DNA of 64,000 bases from Amoebidium appalachense (taxonomy: Eukaryota > Ichthyosporea): assembly GCA_963693365.1 (NCBI GenBank), contig CAVNZM010000004.1, positions 2,976,001 through 3,040,000 on the forward strand, written 5' to 3'. Position numbers and translations under genes: made by a program. This document shows, in pieces, positions 51,814 through 62,302 of the stretch. Below the pieces are notes generated by a model. The model saw only the letters and a program-made list of their open reading frames with translations, was not told the origin of the DNA and did no database searches. Within the stretch, counting starts at the first letter, position 1. Each line of letters starts with the position of its first letter.

Positions 51814-53713
51814 ATACCATAGAGCCATCGGTAGAAGGTGATGCGCCGTCACATGCTGACAAGTTGCGACATCCAGACCATGCAGTCCATGTTGCTAGGC
51901 AGTTAACGGGGCACGTCACGTTGCAGGTCTGGGTGTCTGTCAAACCACCGCACTCGCTGCCGCCGTTTTGGTTTACCTTTGTGACAGACCGTGTCCTTTG
52001 CCTTGTTCCCCAAGAAAGCGGGTGTACCCCATCACACGGCTCGGAGGCACATTCACCCCAACCTGACCATTCGGTTGCTTTACAGTCAACCTTACAGTCA
52101 TTCTCTAGACACGGTGTAACTCTAAGAAGAGCTGGACAGCCGTCCCCGTTATTTCTTGATGGTCGAATGACTGTCCGTGTCTCAGTCTGGAAGCCCAACA
52201 CTGTGACCGTGGATGCATTCTCACACGTGGCGTTGCAAGGGCTTGACATAACCCAGTCTGAAACTAAACAGTCGACATTACACAACGATGTTGTACATGA
52301 ACGCCGCTCCATAACATCGCCGCATTTGCCTCCGTTTTGTTGGGGTGTTAGCACCACTCGCTGCCGTGTTTCGTCACCGGTGGCAAAGGGGGAAGACCCG
52401 TTGCAGTAGGTGGTGGCATCACATGACCACGAAGACCAGGGACCTAGCAAGGAATAAACAAATCAGCGTTAAATTTAGTTATATACAAAAGCCAAAGTAC
52501 AGACTGTTCTTCTCAAACAACATCATTCCTTTTCACAAGAAACCCAGCACCTACACACCCTGCCCTCCTCAAGTAAACACGAACTAAGGATGCATAAGTG
52601 CGCACAGTTAGTTTTGCGCAAAAGCACACAGGTAGTGTTGCCCTTTAAATGCGAAGTCAAGGCAACTCAACTCCGACTTACCTAGTGAGCAGTCAACCGG
52701 ACAAGGCTCAGTGTTGCAGACTTGGCTGGCAACAGAAGGACCTGCACACTCGATTCCTCCCCCTTGTGGTGGCGGATTCGTGCAGGTTCGTGTGCCCATG
52801 CGAACACCCGTGCCACAAGAAACAGAACACGAAGACCAGGAATACCCGGCCCACCCTCCGTCCACAGTCGCTCCACAGATTCGGTTAACCAAGTTGCTGC
52901 TGATGCTGCGAATGGTGTTGAAGTCGTCCAGTTGATAAACACGACGGACATCACCGGCAATGGCAAACAGTGGGCTGTCGGTTGACTGTTGAGTTCCGGC
53001 AGACGAACGGCCCACACCAACAGCATACACATAGGCGTTGTTGGATGCAGCGTAGTTTGAGGCATTGACCACATCACTCAGCAGATTCTCACTGTTGGGA
53101 AGAGCCGCACTACCATCCGTCACTACTACAAGGATTTTGGCTGCTCCGACGCGCCCAGCCTGAAGAGCATCCACACCGACCCTAATGGAGTCTGCTATGT
53201 TGGTCCACCCTCCTTGAAAGGTGACCTCGCTAAGAGCGTTGCTGAATTGGCTGTAGCTTCCGCTGGCCAAAGAGGACAACCCAACAACAACCGTGGCATT
53301 GGTGCTGAATGTAACCAGGCCGAGGAGGGTCTGCTGATCATTGATGTCCAGGAGGTTGGCCGTGGAAGACACAAAGCGCCGTGCCTCCTTGAAATTATAC
53401 AGACCCATGCTACTGGAATAATCAAGGACGTAGACAACATCCGCGAACAGGTTGCATATGGCCGCTCCAGATTGGTCCTGGAAATACCACATGAATAAGG
53501 TAAGTAAAGGTTGGGTGGCTATGTTTTAGACATCGCTGGTCTTAGAGGCTGTCATTAATCTACAAAATGGAAAAGGAGGAAGGGTAGTACTTCTAGACTG
53601 CGGCAATGCCGGAGGCACAGGGTAAACAAAAGTATGTGTTTAGAGACAGGCCAGGGGGAGAAGTCACCGGCAACAGAAGGTATAAAGGAGAAGGGGTTAG
53701 GGCGGGCAGGGCG

Positions 53714-53747
<34 letters not shown>

Positions 53748-54711
53748 CACAGTGAGAAACGTAAAGAAGCAGAAAGAGGTACCCATACCGGACAAGGATT
53801 GTTGTTGCACGGGCTAGTTGAAGTGTCCGAACCGATGCACAGAGCACCTCCATTTGCAGGTAACGGGTTCGTGCACGTTCGTGTTCCTGTCCTTGTTCCC
53901 GTACCGCATGATGCAGAACAGGCAACCCAGGAGAATTCACTCCAACCCCCGTCAATGGGAGACTCGCAGACCTTGGACACGAGTGAGCCAATGATCGTGC
54001 GGAGTGAATAGAAATCGGTTGCACGGAAAACTTGGGATGAAGAGCCTGCGATGTCTCGAAGCTCTTCATTGTCAATGCCGGAACCAACCCCGATAGCGAT
54101 AGTGGTAATACCGTTAGCTCTTGCACGTGCTGCGGTTAGAAGGGGCTTCTCTCCGTGTGTGTGCTGTCCGTCAGTTAAGACTATCATAATACGCGGGGAT
54201 GCCGGCCGGGTTGTGTTCAGTAGTTCGGCCATGGCAGCTTGAATGCCACAACTAGTGCATGTCCATCCTGCACCATAACTGTGGGAGACTTAGTACATTT
54301 GAAAGGGACAAAAAAAATGGGAGAAAAAAGGAAGCACTTGTAACAGCAATGAACCGGGACATTCGGCATAAGAAGCAAGGGCAAGAACAGAGTATAGGCT
54401 GGGGGGGGGGGGGGGGGGTCACTGTATATGCCCAAACAGGCTCTTGCAAAGGTATTCTTTGGTTATAAAGGAAGTGTTCCAGAAATCTAGGACGGCCGTC
54501 ATACTACGAATGGATTGCAGGGGATAATAGAGGGGAGTATTGAACAGAAGATAGAACGAAAACAAATTCCTTCTTCGTGACGGGCTCATCCGGGGGCCCC
54601 CGGGGGGGGGGGGGAGATGAACCCTGGTGGGTAGAAAGTAGGTATCCAAAACGGGGGGGAGGGGGGGAGGGGGGGAGGGGAGGGGGGGGGGGGGGGGGGG
54701 GGGGAGGGGGG

Positions 54712-54750
<39 letters not shown>

Positions 54751-55680
54751 CAATCGGGCATTCGCAAACTTTACCTGAGAGACGAAATTTTCGAAAGTAG
54801 TTGGGGTCGATTGTAGCTCACAGATTTGCGGAGGCTGATGTCCACGGTAGCTGCTGTCCCAAACCGCACAACACCCACACGTGCGGAATTTTGGGACACA
54901 TCCAGAAAACTAGTTACGTTAGCAACAAAGGTTTTGATTAATCTAAAGTTTGAAAGCTGTATACTACCGGACTCATCCAGCACAAACATGAAGTTCGCAG
55001 GCATATAGCAATTACTCGACGGGCATATTATGCTAAGGGCTAAAGCGGGAAGAGAGGGAATGTTGCTAAGATCAATTGGAATGTAAGAAGTGGGTTTAGA
55101 GGCAATTCGCAGAAGGGCTGGACTATCATAACCAACTCCGACCACAATGACAGTGGCATCAGCCTGGGCCGCAACAGCAGTAGCCACAACGGCCTCGATG
55201 TTATTAAACCCCTCCGTCTGCACCGCGAGAAGGAACTTCCTTGAGCCGGCGCGACCATTGCGTCGAAGCAAGTCCTTTGCAGTACCAATGCCTAGGCCGC
55301 TCTTGTCGAGGGTGGGCTGCTGGTGCTGCAGGGCCCGGATGGTTGCAGCTACAGCCGACGGGTCTGCTGCAGTTTGAGAGTTGAGGTCCACCACAACTCT
55401 TGCAGTTGCTCCACCGGAATAGGAGACTACGGCCACATGAGCATCATCCGGTCCAACCCGCAGCTGTGCCACTAAAGCTGAAAGGGCATCTTGCACCTGC
55501 AAAAAGGTAACCCGTGTTAATGCAGTAAGGTGAACCGTGATGTTGCAGGACTAAGCCCGGTTATTTTTTTTTTGTTTCCTAAAGCACACGCAAGTATGGA
55601 AAAGCAATGCATAGGAGGGGCTAAGACACGAAGAAAGCGGGAGAGGTGGGCAGAGAAGGAGCGAAAAAGAAAAAAGCCGG

Positions 55681-55713
<33 letters not shown>

Positions 55714-56013
55714 AACCTGCTCAAAGACGCTCGCTGAGCTTGTGGAGGGATCTAGGACGATGACCAAATCCATGGCACCCGACGGGCAGGTGTAGGCGAA
55801 GAATATGTCGCTAGATGCAGGCGAGTAAACTACGTTGAAGGCATCCCGACGGTTGAGGCCCCTTGACAGATCACTTGCTTGTGGGGTTGTCTCCTCGGCA
55901 GCCGTCGAGCAGCAACTGAAGAAGACCACCGCTAACAGAAGACACAACCAAGGAAAACACCTAACAGGATTAATGCCAGACAGCCGCCATGGCTGCCTAG
56001 AATTAGGCCCCAT
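10517..56013 (-). CDS. Giant vWA/TSP1-repeat type I membrane adhesion receptor (whole gene, ~46 exons)
   Basis: Reconstructed as one gene because splice phases match across all junctions and TSP1 repeats are carried over the introns. Coding exons sum to 30,951 nt, or 10,316 residues if the copy-3 one-base gap (31276) is ignored. Order: signal peptide (residues 1 to about 39), three vWA domains (about 82-255, 265-450, 512-705), about 140 TSP1-like repeats of the CPVDC..S.WS.WS.C type, one TM helix and a 51-residue cytosolic end with NPLY and NPLF. The vWA domains suggest metal-dependent ligand binding, TSP1 arrays suggest a long extracellular stalk, and the tail suggests adaptor binding. Most introns are phase 0 and cut just after the CPVDC cysteine plus one residue. 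The layout resembles apicomplexan TRAP/MIC2 and, in its tail, integrin beta. The function (adhesion or prey/matrix contact) is inferred. A split into two genes is possible but needs an internal start that I do not see. Confidence 0.8.
10544..10591 (-). other. Cytoplasmic NPLY...NPLF motif pair (PTB-type docking sites)
   Basis: The sense strand encodes NPLYEAAGGENNNPLF. In integrin beta tails the membrane-proximal NPxY/F and distal NxxY/F are also 12 residues apart (N to N), and they dock talin and kindlin F3 lobes. The motifs are seen directly; binding is inferred. Confidence 0.8.
13975..19991 (-). repeat. Intragenic tandem unit, copy 1 (most C-terminal)
   Basis: Exons: a 18934-19812, b 18484-18719, c 17666-18254, d 15843-17282, e 14977-15469, f 14053-14633; 4218 nt. 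Exon a carries three TSP1 repeats (VDSWSEWALC, VMGSWSAWVC, TVSPWGDWSAC) and the start of the unit-specific domain; b is the rest of that domain. Exon c has three repeats, d eight, e almost three, f three plus the end of one. A coding variant (VVVQTQNGG for VVVQAQNGG) and longer G tracts in the d-e intron mark this end copy. Homology to the other copies stops at 13975, inside the intron before the last exon. Confidence 0.93.
19992..25949 (-). repeat. Intragenic tandem unit, copy 2
   Basis: Exons: a 24892-25770, b 24442-24677, c 23618-24206, d 21799-23238, e 20970-21462, f 20057-20637; 4218 nt, frame closed. By eye the coding sequence is the same as copy 3 apart from the copy-3 indel. Confidence 0.93.
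25950..31922 (-). repeat. Intragenic tandem unit, copy 3 (contains frameshift)
   Basis: Exons: a 30866-31743, b 30416-30651, c 29589-30177, d 27755-29194, e 26929-27421, f 26014-26594. Exon a is 878 nt instead of 879. The coding tract that is G7 on plus in the other four copies is G6 at 31276-31281, giving an immediate TGA (31273-31275) after RLVAQPP. If real, translation ends here at about residue 5160 and the product lacks the TM and tail. A homopolymer assembly error is an equally good explanation. Confidence 0.93.
31923..37901 (-). repeat. Intragenic tandem unit, copy 4
   Basis: Exons in translation order: a 36844-37722, b 36394-36629, c 35572-36160, d 33737-35176, e 32903-33395, f 31986-32566; 4218 coding nt, frame closed. 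It encodes 20 TSP1-like repeats plus the unit-specific domain split over exons a and b. One coding change against copies 2 and 3 is visible in exon d (CDGVNVSVNG for CDGINVSVNG, base at 34593). The introns differ mainly in G/C-run lengths. Confidence 0.93.
37902..43443 (-). repeat. Intragenic tandem unit, copy 5 (most N-terminal, partial and most divergent)
   Basis: Exons in translation order: a 42828-43768 (hybrid; homology to other copies ends at 43443), b 42379-42614, c 41549-42137, d 39728-41167, e 38892-39384, f 37966-38546. Protein differences from the other copies include VLGHWQW for VLGDWQW, TFRTVAG for TFRAVAG, GDATRSQ for GDTTRSQ and GAVCGDL for GAACGDL. The first 1.3 TSP1 repeats of exon a are replaced by exon 15 and unique sequence (DWSPWSCVASTSCNG). 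Frame is maintained throughout. Confidence 0.9.
43444..43702. other. Extremely GC-rich insert at the outer edge of the repeat array
   Basis: About 259 bp made almost only of G and C, with C and G runs, inserted into a TSP1 repeat exactly between ...TVDGTQ and ETRVRG. It is open in the receptor frame and would encode about 86 residues rich in Pro, Arg and Gly. Neighbouring exons have moderate GC. It could be a genuine breakpoint filler or an assembly artefact. Confidence 0.75.
44027..44222 (-). CDS. Receptor exon 15: one TSP1 repeat
   Basis: 196 nt, phase 0 to 1 (acceptor CCTGCAG, donor GTGCCA). It begins VAEWVGWSTC and ends CPVDCLMQ. It takes the place that the first repeat of the amplified unit occupies in the other copies. 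Confidence 0.78.
44468..44992 (-). CDS. Receptor exon 14: three TSP1-like repeats
   Basis: 175 codons, phase 0 to 0 (acceptor CCTGCAG, donor GTGAGT). The repeats begin VSAWNMSDCQ, LMDEWSSWSAC and AVSDWVHGPC and end CPVDCV. Confidence 0.83.
45174..45440 (+). repeat. G-rich minisatellite of (GGGT)n/(GGGA)n units in a receptor intron
   Basis: Three imperfect units of about 95 bp, each opening with GGCCACCACGTGGG or GGCCACCAGGTGGG (about 45174, 45265, 45361), followed by long GTGG runs and a GGGAGGGAGAGA tail. The array is flanked by poly-G blocks at 45145-45176 and 45484-45552. Confidence 0.8.
45576..46484 (-). CDS. Receptor exon 13: five TSP1-like repeats
   Basis: 303 codons, phase 0 to 0 (acceptor GATCAG, donor GTGAGT). 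The repeats begin VSAWSSWACD, VVSTWSDWYGC, VGYWTDWQTC, IVGPPSLSSC and LQSAWSDWSSC. It is the largest exon in the non-amplified N-terminal part. Confidence 0.85.
46755..46946 (-). CDS. Receptor exon 12: one TSP1 repeat
   Basis: 64 codons, phase 0 to 0 (acceptor CCTCTAG, donor GTATGG). It begins LSDWVWGNCSASCDG and ends CPVDCQ, a complete single-repeat cassette. Confidence 0.83.
47279..47445 (-). CDS. Receptor exon 11: one TSP1 repeat
   Basis: 167 nt, phase 1 to 0 (acceptor TTGCAG, donor GTAACT). It is a canonical repeat, VTEWAEWTSCSVDCGQGG, ending CPVKCQ. The preceding intron (47446-48005) carries long sense C-runs and (CCCA)n. Confidence 0.83.
48006..48198 (-). CDS. Receptor exon 10: one divergent TSP1 repeat
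   Basis: 193 nt, phase 0 to 1 (acceptor AAATAG, donor GTACGT). It begins ISEWAGWEPNILDLCDGTG and ends CPVDCL. The central Trp ladder is degenerate, but the MYGGATC and CPVDC landmarks are kept. Confidence 0.75.
48418..48783 (-). CDS. Receptor exon 9: two TSP1 repeats
   Basis: 122 codons, phase 0 to 0 (acceptor CCTGCAG, donor GTGAGT). The repeats begin VAEWSGWSSC and LLSSWSEWVC and end CPVDCL. Confidence 0.84.
48949..49311 (-). CDS. Receptor exon 8: two TSP1 repeats
   Basis: 121 codons, phase 0 to 0 (acceptor CTTACAG, donor GTACAG). The repeats begin VSSWGDWSIC and KQTPWGDWSSC and end CPVDCK. Confidence 0.84.
49913..49985 (+). repeat. G73 homopolymer (C73 on the receptor sense strand)
   Basis: Seventy-three uninterrupted G directly follow a T12 run inside the receptor intron between exons 7 and 8. 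Further G-rich blocks lie at 49591-49636, 49741-49785, 50038-50150 and 50288-50330. Exact length is uncertain, since homopolymers of this size are hard to sequence. Confidence 0.85.
50355..50729 (-). CDS. Receptor exon 7: two TSP1 repeats
   Basis: 125 codons, phase 0 to 0 (acceptor TTTACAG, donor GTATGG). The repeats begin VADWGEWGSC and AVSEWTNWTCD and end CPVDCL. The intron that follows (49312-50354) holds the longest homopolymers of the window. Confidence 0.84.
50818..51117 (-). CDS. Receptor exon 6: TSP1 repeats
   Basis: Exactly 100 codons, phase 0 to 0 (acceptor TGCAG, donor GTGAGC). It completes the fourth repeat of exon 5 (VRNRVVVRTPANGG) and adds AVGQWGDWTVC, ending CPVSCK. Confidence 0.82.
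51818..52443 (-). CDS. Receptor exon 5: four TSP1-like repeats
   Basis: Acceptor TTGCTAG joins in phase 1 (GPWSSWSCD), donor GTATTG in phase 0. The repeats start GPWSSWSCD, LVSDWVMSSP, KATEWSGWGE and LATWTAWSGC; the last continues into exon 6. The junction cysteines are CNVDC, CKVDC and CPVNC. The downstream intron (51118-51817) contains two long C-rich tracts on the sense strand. Confidence 0.82.
52682..53477 (-). CDS. Receptor exon 4: vWA 3 and second TSP1
   Basis: Acceptor TTCCAG, phase 0; donor GTAAGT, phase 1. vWA 3 shows a complete MIDAS set: DYSSS (DxSxS), GGWTNIADS (the T of the second loop) and ILVVVTDGS. It is the best preserved of the three. It is followed by a TSP1 (DGGWAGYSWSSCSVSCG and MGTRTCTNPPPQGGG) and the first CPVDC junction of the long array. 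The exon is 796 nt. Confidence 0.88.
53789..54278 (-). CDS. Receptor exon 3: second half of vWA 2 and first TSP1
   Basis: Acceptor CCCACAG supplies one base that completes the Ser codon left by exon 2. The exon continues as SYGAGWTCTSCGIQAAMAEL and contains the MIDAS strand IMIVLTDGQ and TTIAIGVGSGID. After the vWA fold, a conventional TSP1 follows (DGGWSEFSWVACSASCG, then TRTGTRTCTNPLPANGG). It ends phase 0 with NPCP and donor GTATGG. The adjoining intron (53478-53788) contains a G run of about 30 on plus. Confidence 0.85.
54775..55496 (-). CDS. Receptor exon 2: rest of vWA 1 and first half of vWA 2
   Basis: Acceptor TTTGCAG, phase 0; ends phase 2 at donor GTAAAG. It encodes about 240 residues. 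vWA 1 continues with VAVVSYSGGA, a LLAVQTEGF strand and VIVVGVGYDS. The usual third metal-site Asp (TDG) is TEG here, so vWA 1 may have an altered metal site. vWA 2 begins at NFMFVLDESGSIQ with a perfect DxSxS. The run of two vWA domains without a linker TSP1 separates them from the third, which is preceded by a TSP1. Confidence 0.85.
55717..56013 (-). CDS. Receptor exon 1: signal peptide and start of vWA domain 1
   Basis: The ATG at 56013 opens 99 codons. Residues 19-37 form a strongly hydrophobic stretch (CFPWLCLLLAVVFFSCCSTA) after a basic N-terminal part, a clear secretory signal with likely cleavage after STA-A. The vWA core strand MDLVIVLDPSTSS begins at residue 81, with the metal-site motif DxSxS (D88, S90, S92). 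The exon ends GAGCAG with donor GTTGTT, directly followed on the sense strand by a T-run of about 30 (A-run 55681-55712 on plus). The start is supported by the signal peptide; the next in-frame Met is residue 81. Confidence 0.85.
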
Positions 56014-58761
<2,748 letters not shown>

Positions 58762-60167
58762 ATGGCGCGTAAGCTCGTATCTAATAGCTGCTCTGGGTTC
58801 CAAATAGAGCACGAGGAGCGCCTGGTGCAACAAGGGATCCAGTGGAGTGCAGTCAAGAGCGGCACCACTCCTGCACATGTTCTATGGGAAGCAACCCACC
58901 CACGGAGGCCGATTAGGTGGGTATTTTGGGTATTTGTGCATGCAGCCTTTTGCACTGTGAATTAAAGTGGGCGGTTAAGTTGCTTTCGCTGTCAACGGCT
59001 AGGTGTGGGGTGTGGGGAGTGCTTCCCCAGCAGTGTGGTGACTGAGCTCCTAGATTGCGGTGCTGAGTGCCTTTGAGTGGAGTAAAAAGTAGAGCCGTTG
59101 CAGCACGCGCACAGCCCTTGCGTTCCCACACGCGTTCATGCACACATCACTTTCCTGCACAAACATACGTGACAACTTATCCGATCGGATAAGTACGTGT
59201 AGACATGCACGACACATGACACGACAATCGAAAAGGCACTCAGAGCTTACTGGTAATTGGATGAGCAGACCGTCACCAGTGTCCAGGCCAGCCTCAGTAG
59301 GCTCTAGTCCAGTGGGCCGGCTGTGTTGGAGTCCGCCCAGCTCTGCCGTGTCCTACCCCCTGCACGGCTCACGGAGCGCACATTTTTCCACGAGCCTAGA
59401 AAGTGAGCTCGGGGCGGAGGAGGGAGAAGCAGTTCTTGAAGACGTAGCCCTGGCCGGCCACAGTGATGGGCCGGCACCGACACCCCGGCCCACCCTTAGC
59501 GATGCATTGCAGCAACAGTTTGACTTGGAGGCCCAGGCCCAGGCAGTAAGGGTGCGCCCGGCCAGCACCGGCACGACACAAGCACCAGCCCCAGTGACTG
59601 CTGTGCTGCGCATGCGCCTGTTTATGGTCTTCAGAGACAGTGCACAGACTGACGTGTGCTGGCTGGCCGTAACGACAGACACTGTGCAGCTGCTTAACAT
59701 CGACACACAGGCCACAATATCGTCCTGGCGGCTCGAAACGGTGGGTGGTGCCTGTGCTGAGGGTGGGAGATGGGATGCTTTCCTTAAGAGCACGTGTCTA
59801 GCTGGGCATGAAGTGCCTTTGAAACGACAAGCACTGATGCATGGGTGCCGCGGGGCAGGTACATTCGTGGTTTCGGGCAGGGCAGCAGGTTAAGCTGCTG
59901 CTTCCTTCGGCCAACCTCACTGTGACCGTGTTTACGCCCGAGGCTGCTGCCGTAGTAGAGGCCCTAGAGACGGCAGCACGTGAAAGGCGCAGGCTGGCAA
60001 TGGCAGGTGAGGGTCTGGCCTGTGTGGGCAGGCGGGTGTGGGTGTGTGTGTGTCTTGGGGGAGGGGGAGGGGGGAGGGGGGAGAGAGTGACGTGTGTGTA
60101 TCCGCGCGCGTGCGCATGTGTGTTTCGTTGTGATATGTTTATGCTTTTTTTTTGTTTGTTTTTCTTT

Positions 60168-60206
<39 letters not shown>

Positions 60207-60707
60207 AGGGAGGGGTGGGGGGCGACTAGACAAGGGAAGGACAAAGTATATGTGTGTATAGATACACCCATGATGTATTGTTGAAGAAAGAGGGAAGTCA
60301 GGTGTTGGCTGACAAGGTTCTTGGGATTTAATGATATACATGGCTTTTTCTGCTCAACCACACATCAAACCCCCCCCCTCCCCCCCCCCCTCCCCCCTCC
60401 CCCCGCCGCCGCCGCCCCCTCCTCTCTCTCTCTCTCCCCCCCCCCCCTCCCTCCCAGAACCTGCCTCCACCACAAGCCCCTTACCTACCTTGCCATCAAA
60501 ATCAAGAACATATTTTCTTTTTTGTGCTTTTTGTCCTCTGTGTTGACCTTTTCACCTATTAGGATGATTCACCGACGGGAATTTCCACCTTATAATGTTG
60601 GTGTGGGGGTCACGGTGGAGCCTGACTGACTCAACCCCTGTGATTCTCGTTGCCTGTGCATAGGGATTGACTGGCTGAGATTATACTTACACTATACTGC
60701 TTTGTAG
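58762..60707 (+). CDS. Talin F3/PTB-like FERM C-lobe protein (3' end uncertain)
   Basis: Exons: 58762-58916 (ATG; donor GTGGGT), 59236-59740 (acceptor AAAAG; donor GTGGGT), 59859-60006 (acceptor GGGGCAG; donor GTGAGG) and 60664-60707 (acceptor CATAG; stop TAG 60705-60707). Phases match, giving about 283 residues. The second half has the PH/PTB fold pattern of FERM F3 lobes: MRLFMVFRDS, then CWLAVTTDTVQLLNIDTQAT, ISSWRLETVHSW, VKLLLPSANLTVTVFTPEAA and a C-terminal helix VVEALETAARERRR. The spacing T..V..D..T..I..W.L..V..W is that of talin F3, whose second Trp contacts integrin. MyTH4-FERM myosins have a similar lobe. The N-terminal 190 residues are Pro/Ser-rich and unrecognised. Instead of stopping at 60705, exon 4 could splice at 60703 (GTAGGT) to 61652-61820. 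F1 and F2 lobes were not found, so it may be a stand-alone PTB-like protein. Confidence 0.6.
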
Positions 60708-60845
60708 GTGGGGCCTCGCCTCCCGGCTCAACACGATACGGCACATCTGGGATGATGCCGTTTCCATTCCCATGACCCTTGCCAGCATTATGCACAGGAT
60801 GGCATGCGGGTGTCTGTATGGTTGCTTCACTAATGCCCCCCTCCC

Positions 60846-60846
<1 letters not shown>

Positions 60847-60884
<38 letters not shown>

Positions 60885-60911
60885 GGGGGGGGGGGGAGGG
60901 GGGGGGGGGGG
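60847..60911. repeat. Head-to-head C36/G14 palindrome with flanking G-run
   Basis: C at 60847-60882 abuts G at 60883-60896, then A and another G14. This gives a perfect 14-bp GC palindrome with further slippage pairing possible. Confidence 0.85.
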
Positions 60912-61300
60912 AGGACCAAAAAAAGAGAAATCAACCCCAACCCCCTTTCCAAGCCTCTGCTGGATAGAGTCTCGCTTTCTATTGGGAACTTCTGGGCAAT
61001 GGGGTATGGAGGGATTCCACCCGATCATAGAGCCTTATCTTGGCTAATAACACTCGGATATTAAGACACTGCTGGCTCTTTTTAATTTGGTTTTATGAAT
61101 GATTTTAGCAGAGCCGGGTAATTCGTTTACAGGCATGTGGGTCGTTGACTTGTGGGCCTGATTGACTGTGCCATAGTCTACTGCAACCGAGGCTACCATT
61201 TTGAGAGCCATCGAAACTGTTGATTTGGGGTAGGGGGAATATTTTTCTGGTGACAAGTAAACGTCCTCCTTTCATTGTGTTCCGCTAGAAAGGCACACAC

Positions 61301-61307
<7 letters not shown>

Positions 61308-61387
<80 letters not shown>
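61308..61387 (+). repeat. (AC)40 microsatellite
   Basis: About 80 bp of uninterrupted AC between unique sequences. Confidence 0.92.
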
Positions 61388-61389
<2 letters not shown>

Positions 61390-61651
61390 GCACAATCCAC
61401 CATGCACATGCACATGCACATGCATGGGCTCGCATGTGCTTCATACGGTGAGTTCATATGTGTGCATCAATACTTAAATATACACGTATCATAGAGATGA
61501 ACACACACCCCACACGAGCCGAGAGTAGCATGATTGAGGGAGCAATTTGGTGTCCCGTCAAATATGTACCTAATAATTAACCCGTTGTTGTAGCCTGCCC
61601 TTCCGCTTTTTTATTGTTTTGTTTTGCCTGTATGTAATCGGAATGACTTAG

Positions 61652-61820
61652 CAAGCAACTAGTGGCCAGGCACAAATTTGTGACCGTAACTGATGCACTT
61701 TGCCTGGGTAGGCTGTATTTGGCTATTGGCCGAGTCAACAATTCCATGCTAAAAATAAAGCTGGAAGGCAATGGTGAAGTTGTGCTTTTCTGCCTCCAGA
61801 ACCACATCTTTGTAATTTGA
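61652..61820 (+). CDS. Candidate terminal exon, possibly of the FERM-lobe gene
   Basis: Open stretch of 55 codons after a pyrimidine-rich tract and TTAG acceptor, starting KQLVARHKFVTVTDALCLG and ending CLQNHIFVI then TGA (61818-61820). Its entry phase fits the alternative donor at 60703. It has no recognised domain and could belong to a different gene or be chance. Confidence 0.3.
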
Positions 61821-61996
61821 TGACAAGACCATGCATATGGTCCTGGGACTTGGCTTGCAATGCATATCAGTTTCGGGATTCAGGTTGTTTTGCATACTAC
61901 ACACACACAACGTTCACACACACACTTTAAATATACATACACAAACGCGTGCGCGTGCGCGCACACACTGTGACACACACGAACACACACGCACAC

Positions 61997-62061
<65 letters not shown>

Positions 62062-62268
62062 GCGCGCGCACACACACACACACACACACTGTGACACAGA
62101 CAGACATCACATACATGCACCTGCATGACCCCCTGTCTAGACCTATTGGTTTCCTTGAATTACATCCGGGGACATGTCCACAGCCACGAACCATATACGT
62201 AACCTGACAAAGGTGTTTGCTGCCATACAGTATGGGGTCCTTTTCACATATTGAATTGAGCTAACATT

Positions 62269-62302
<34 letters not shown>

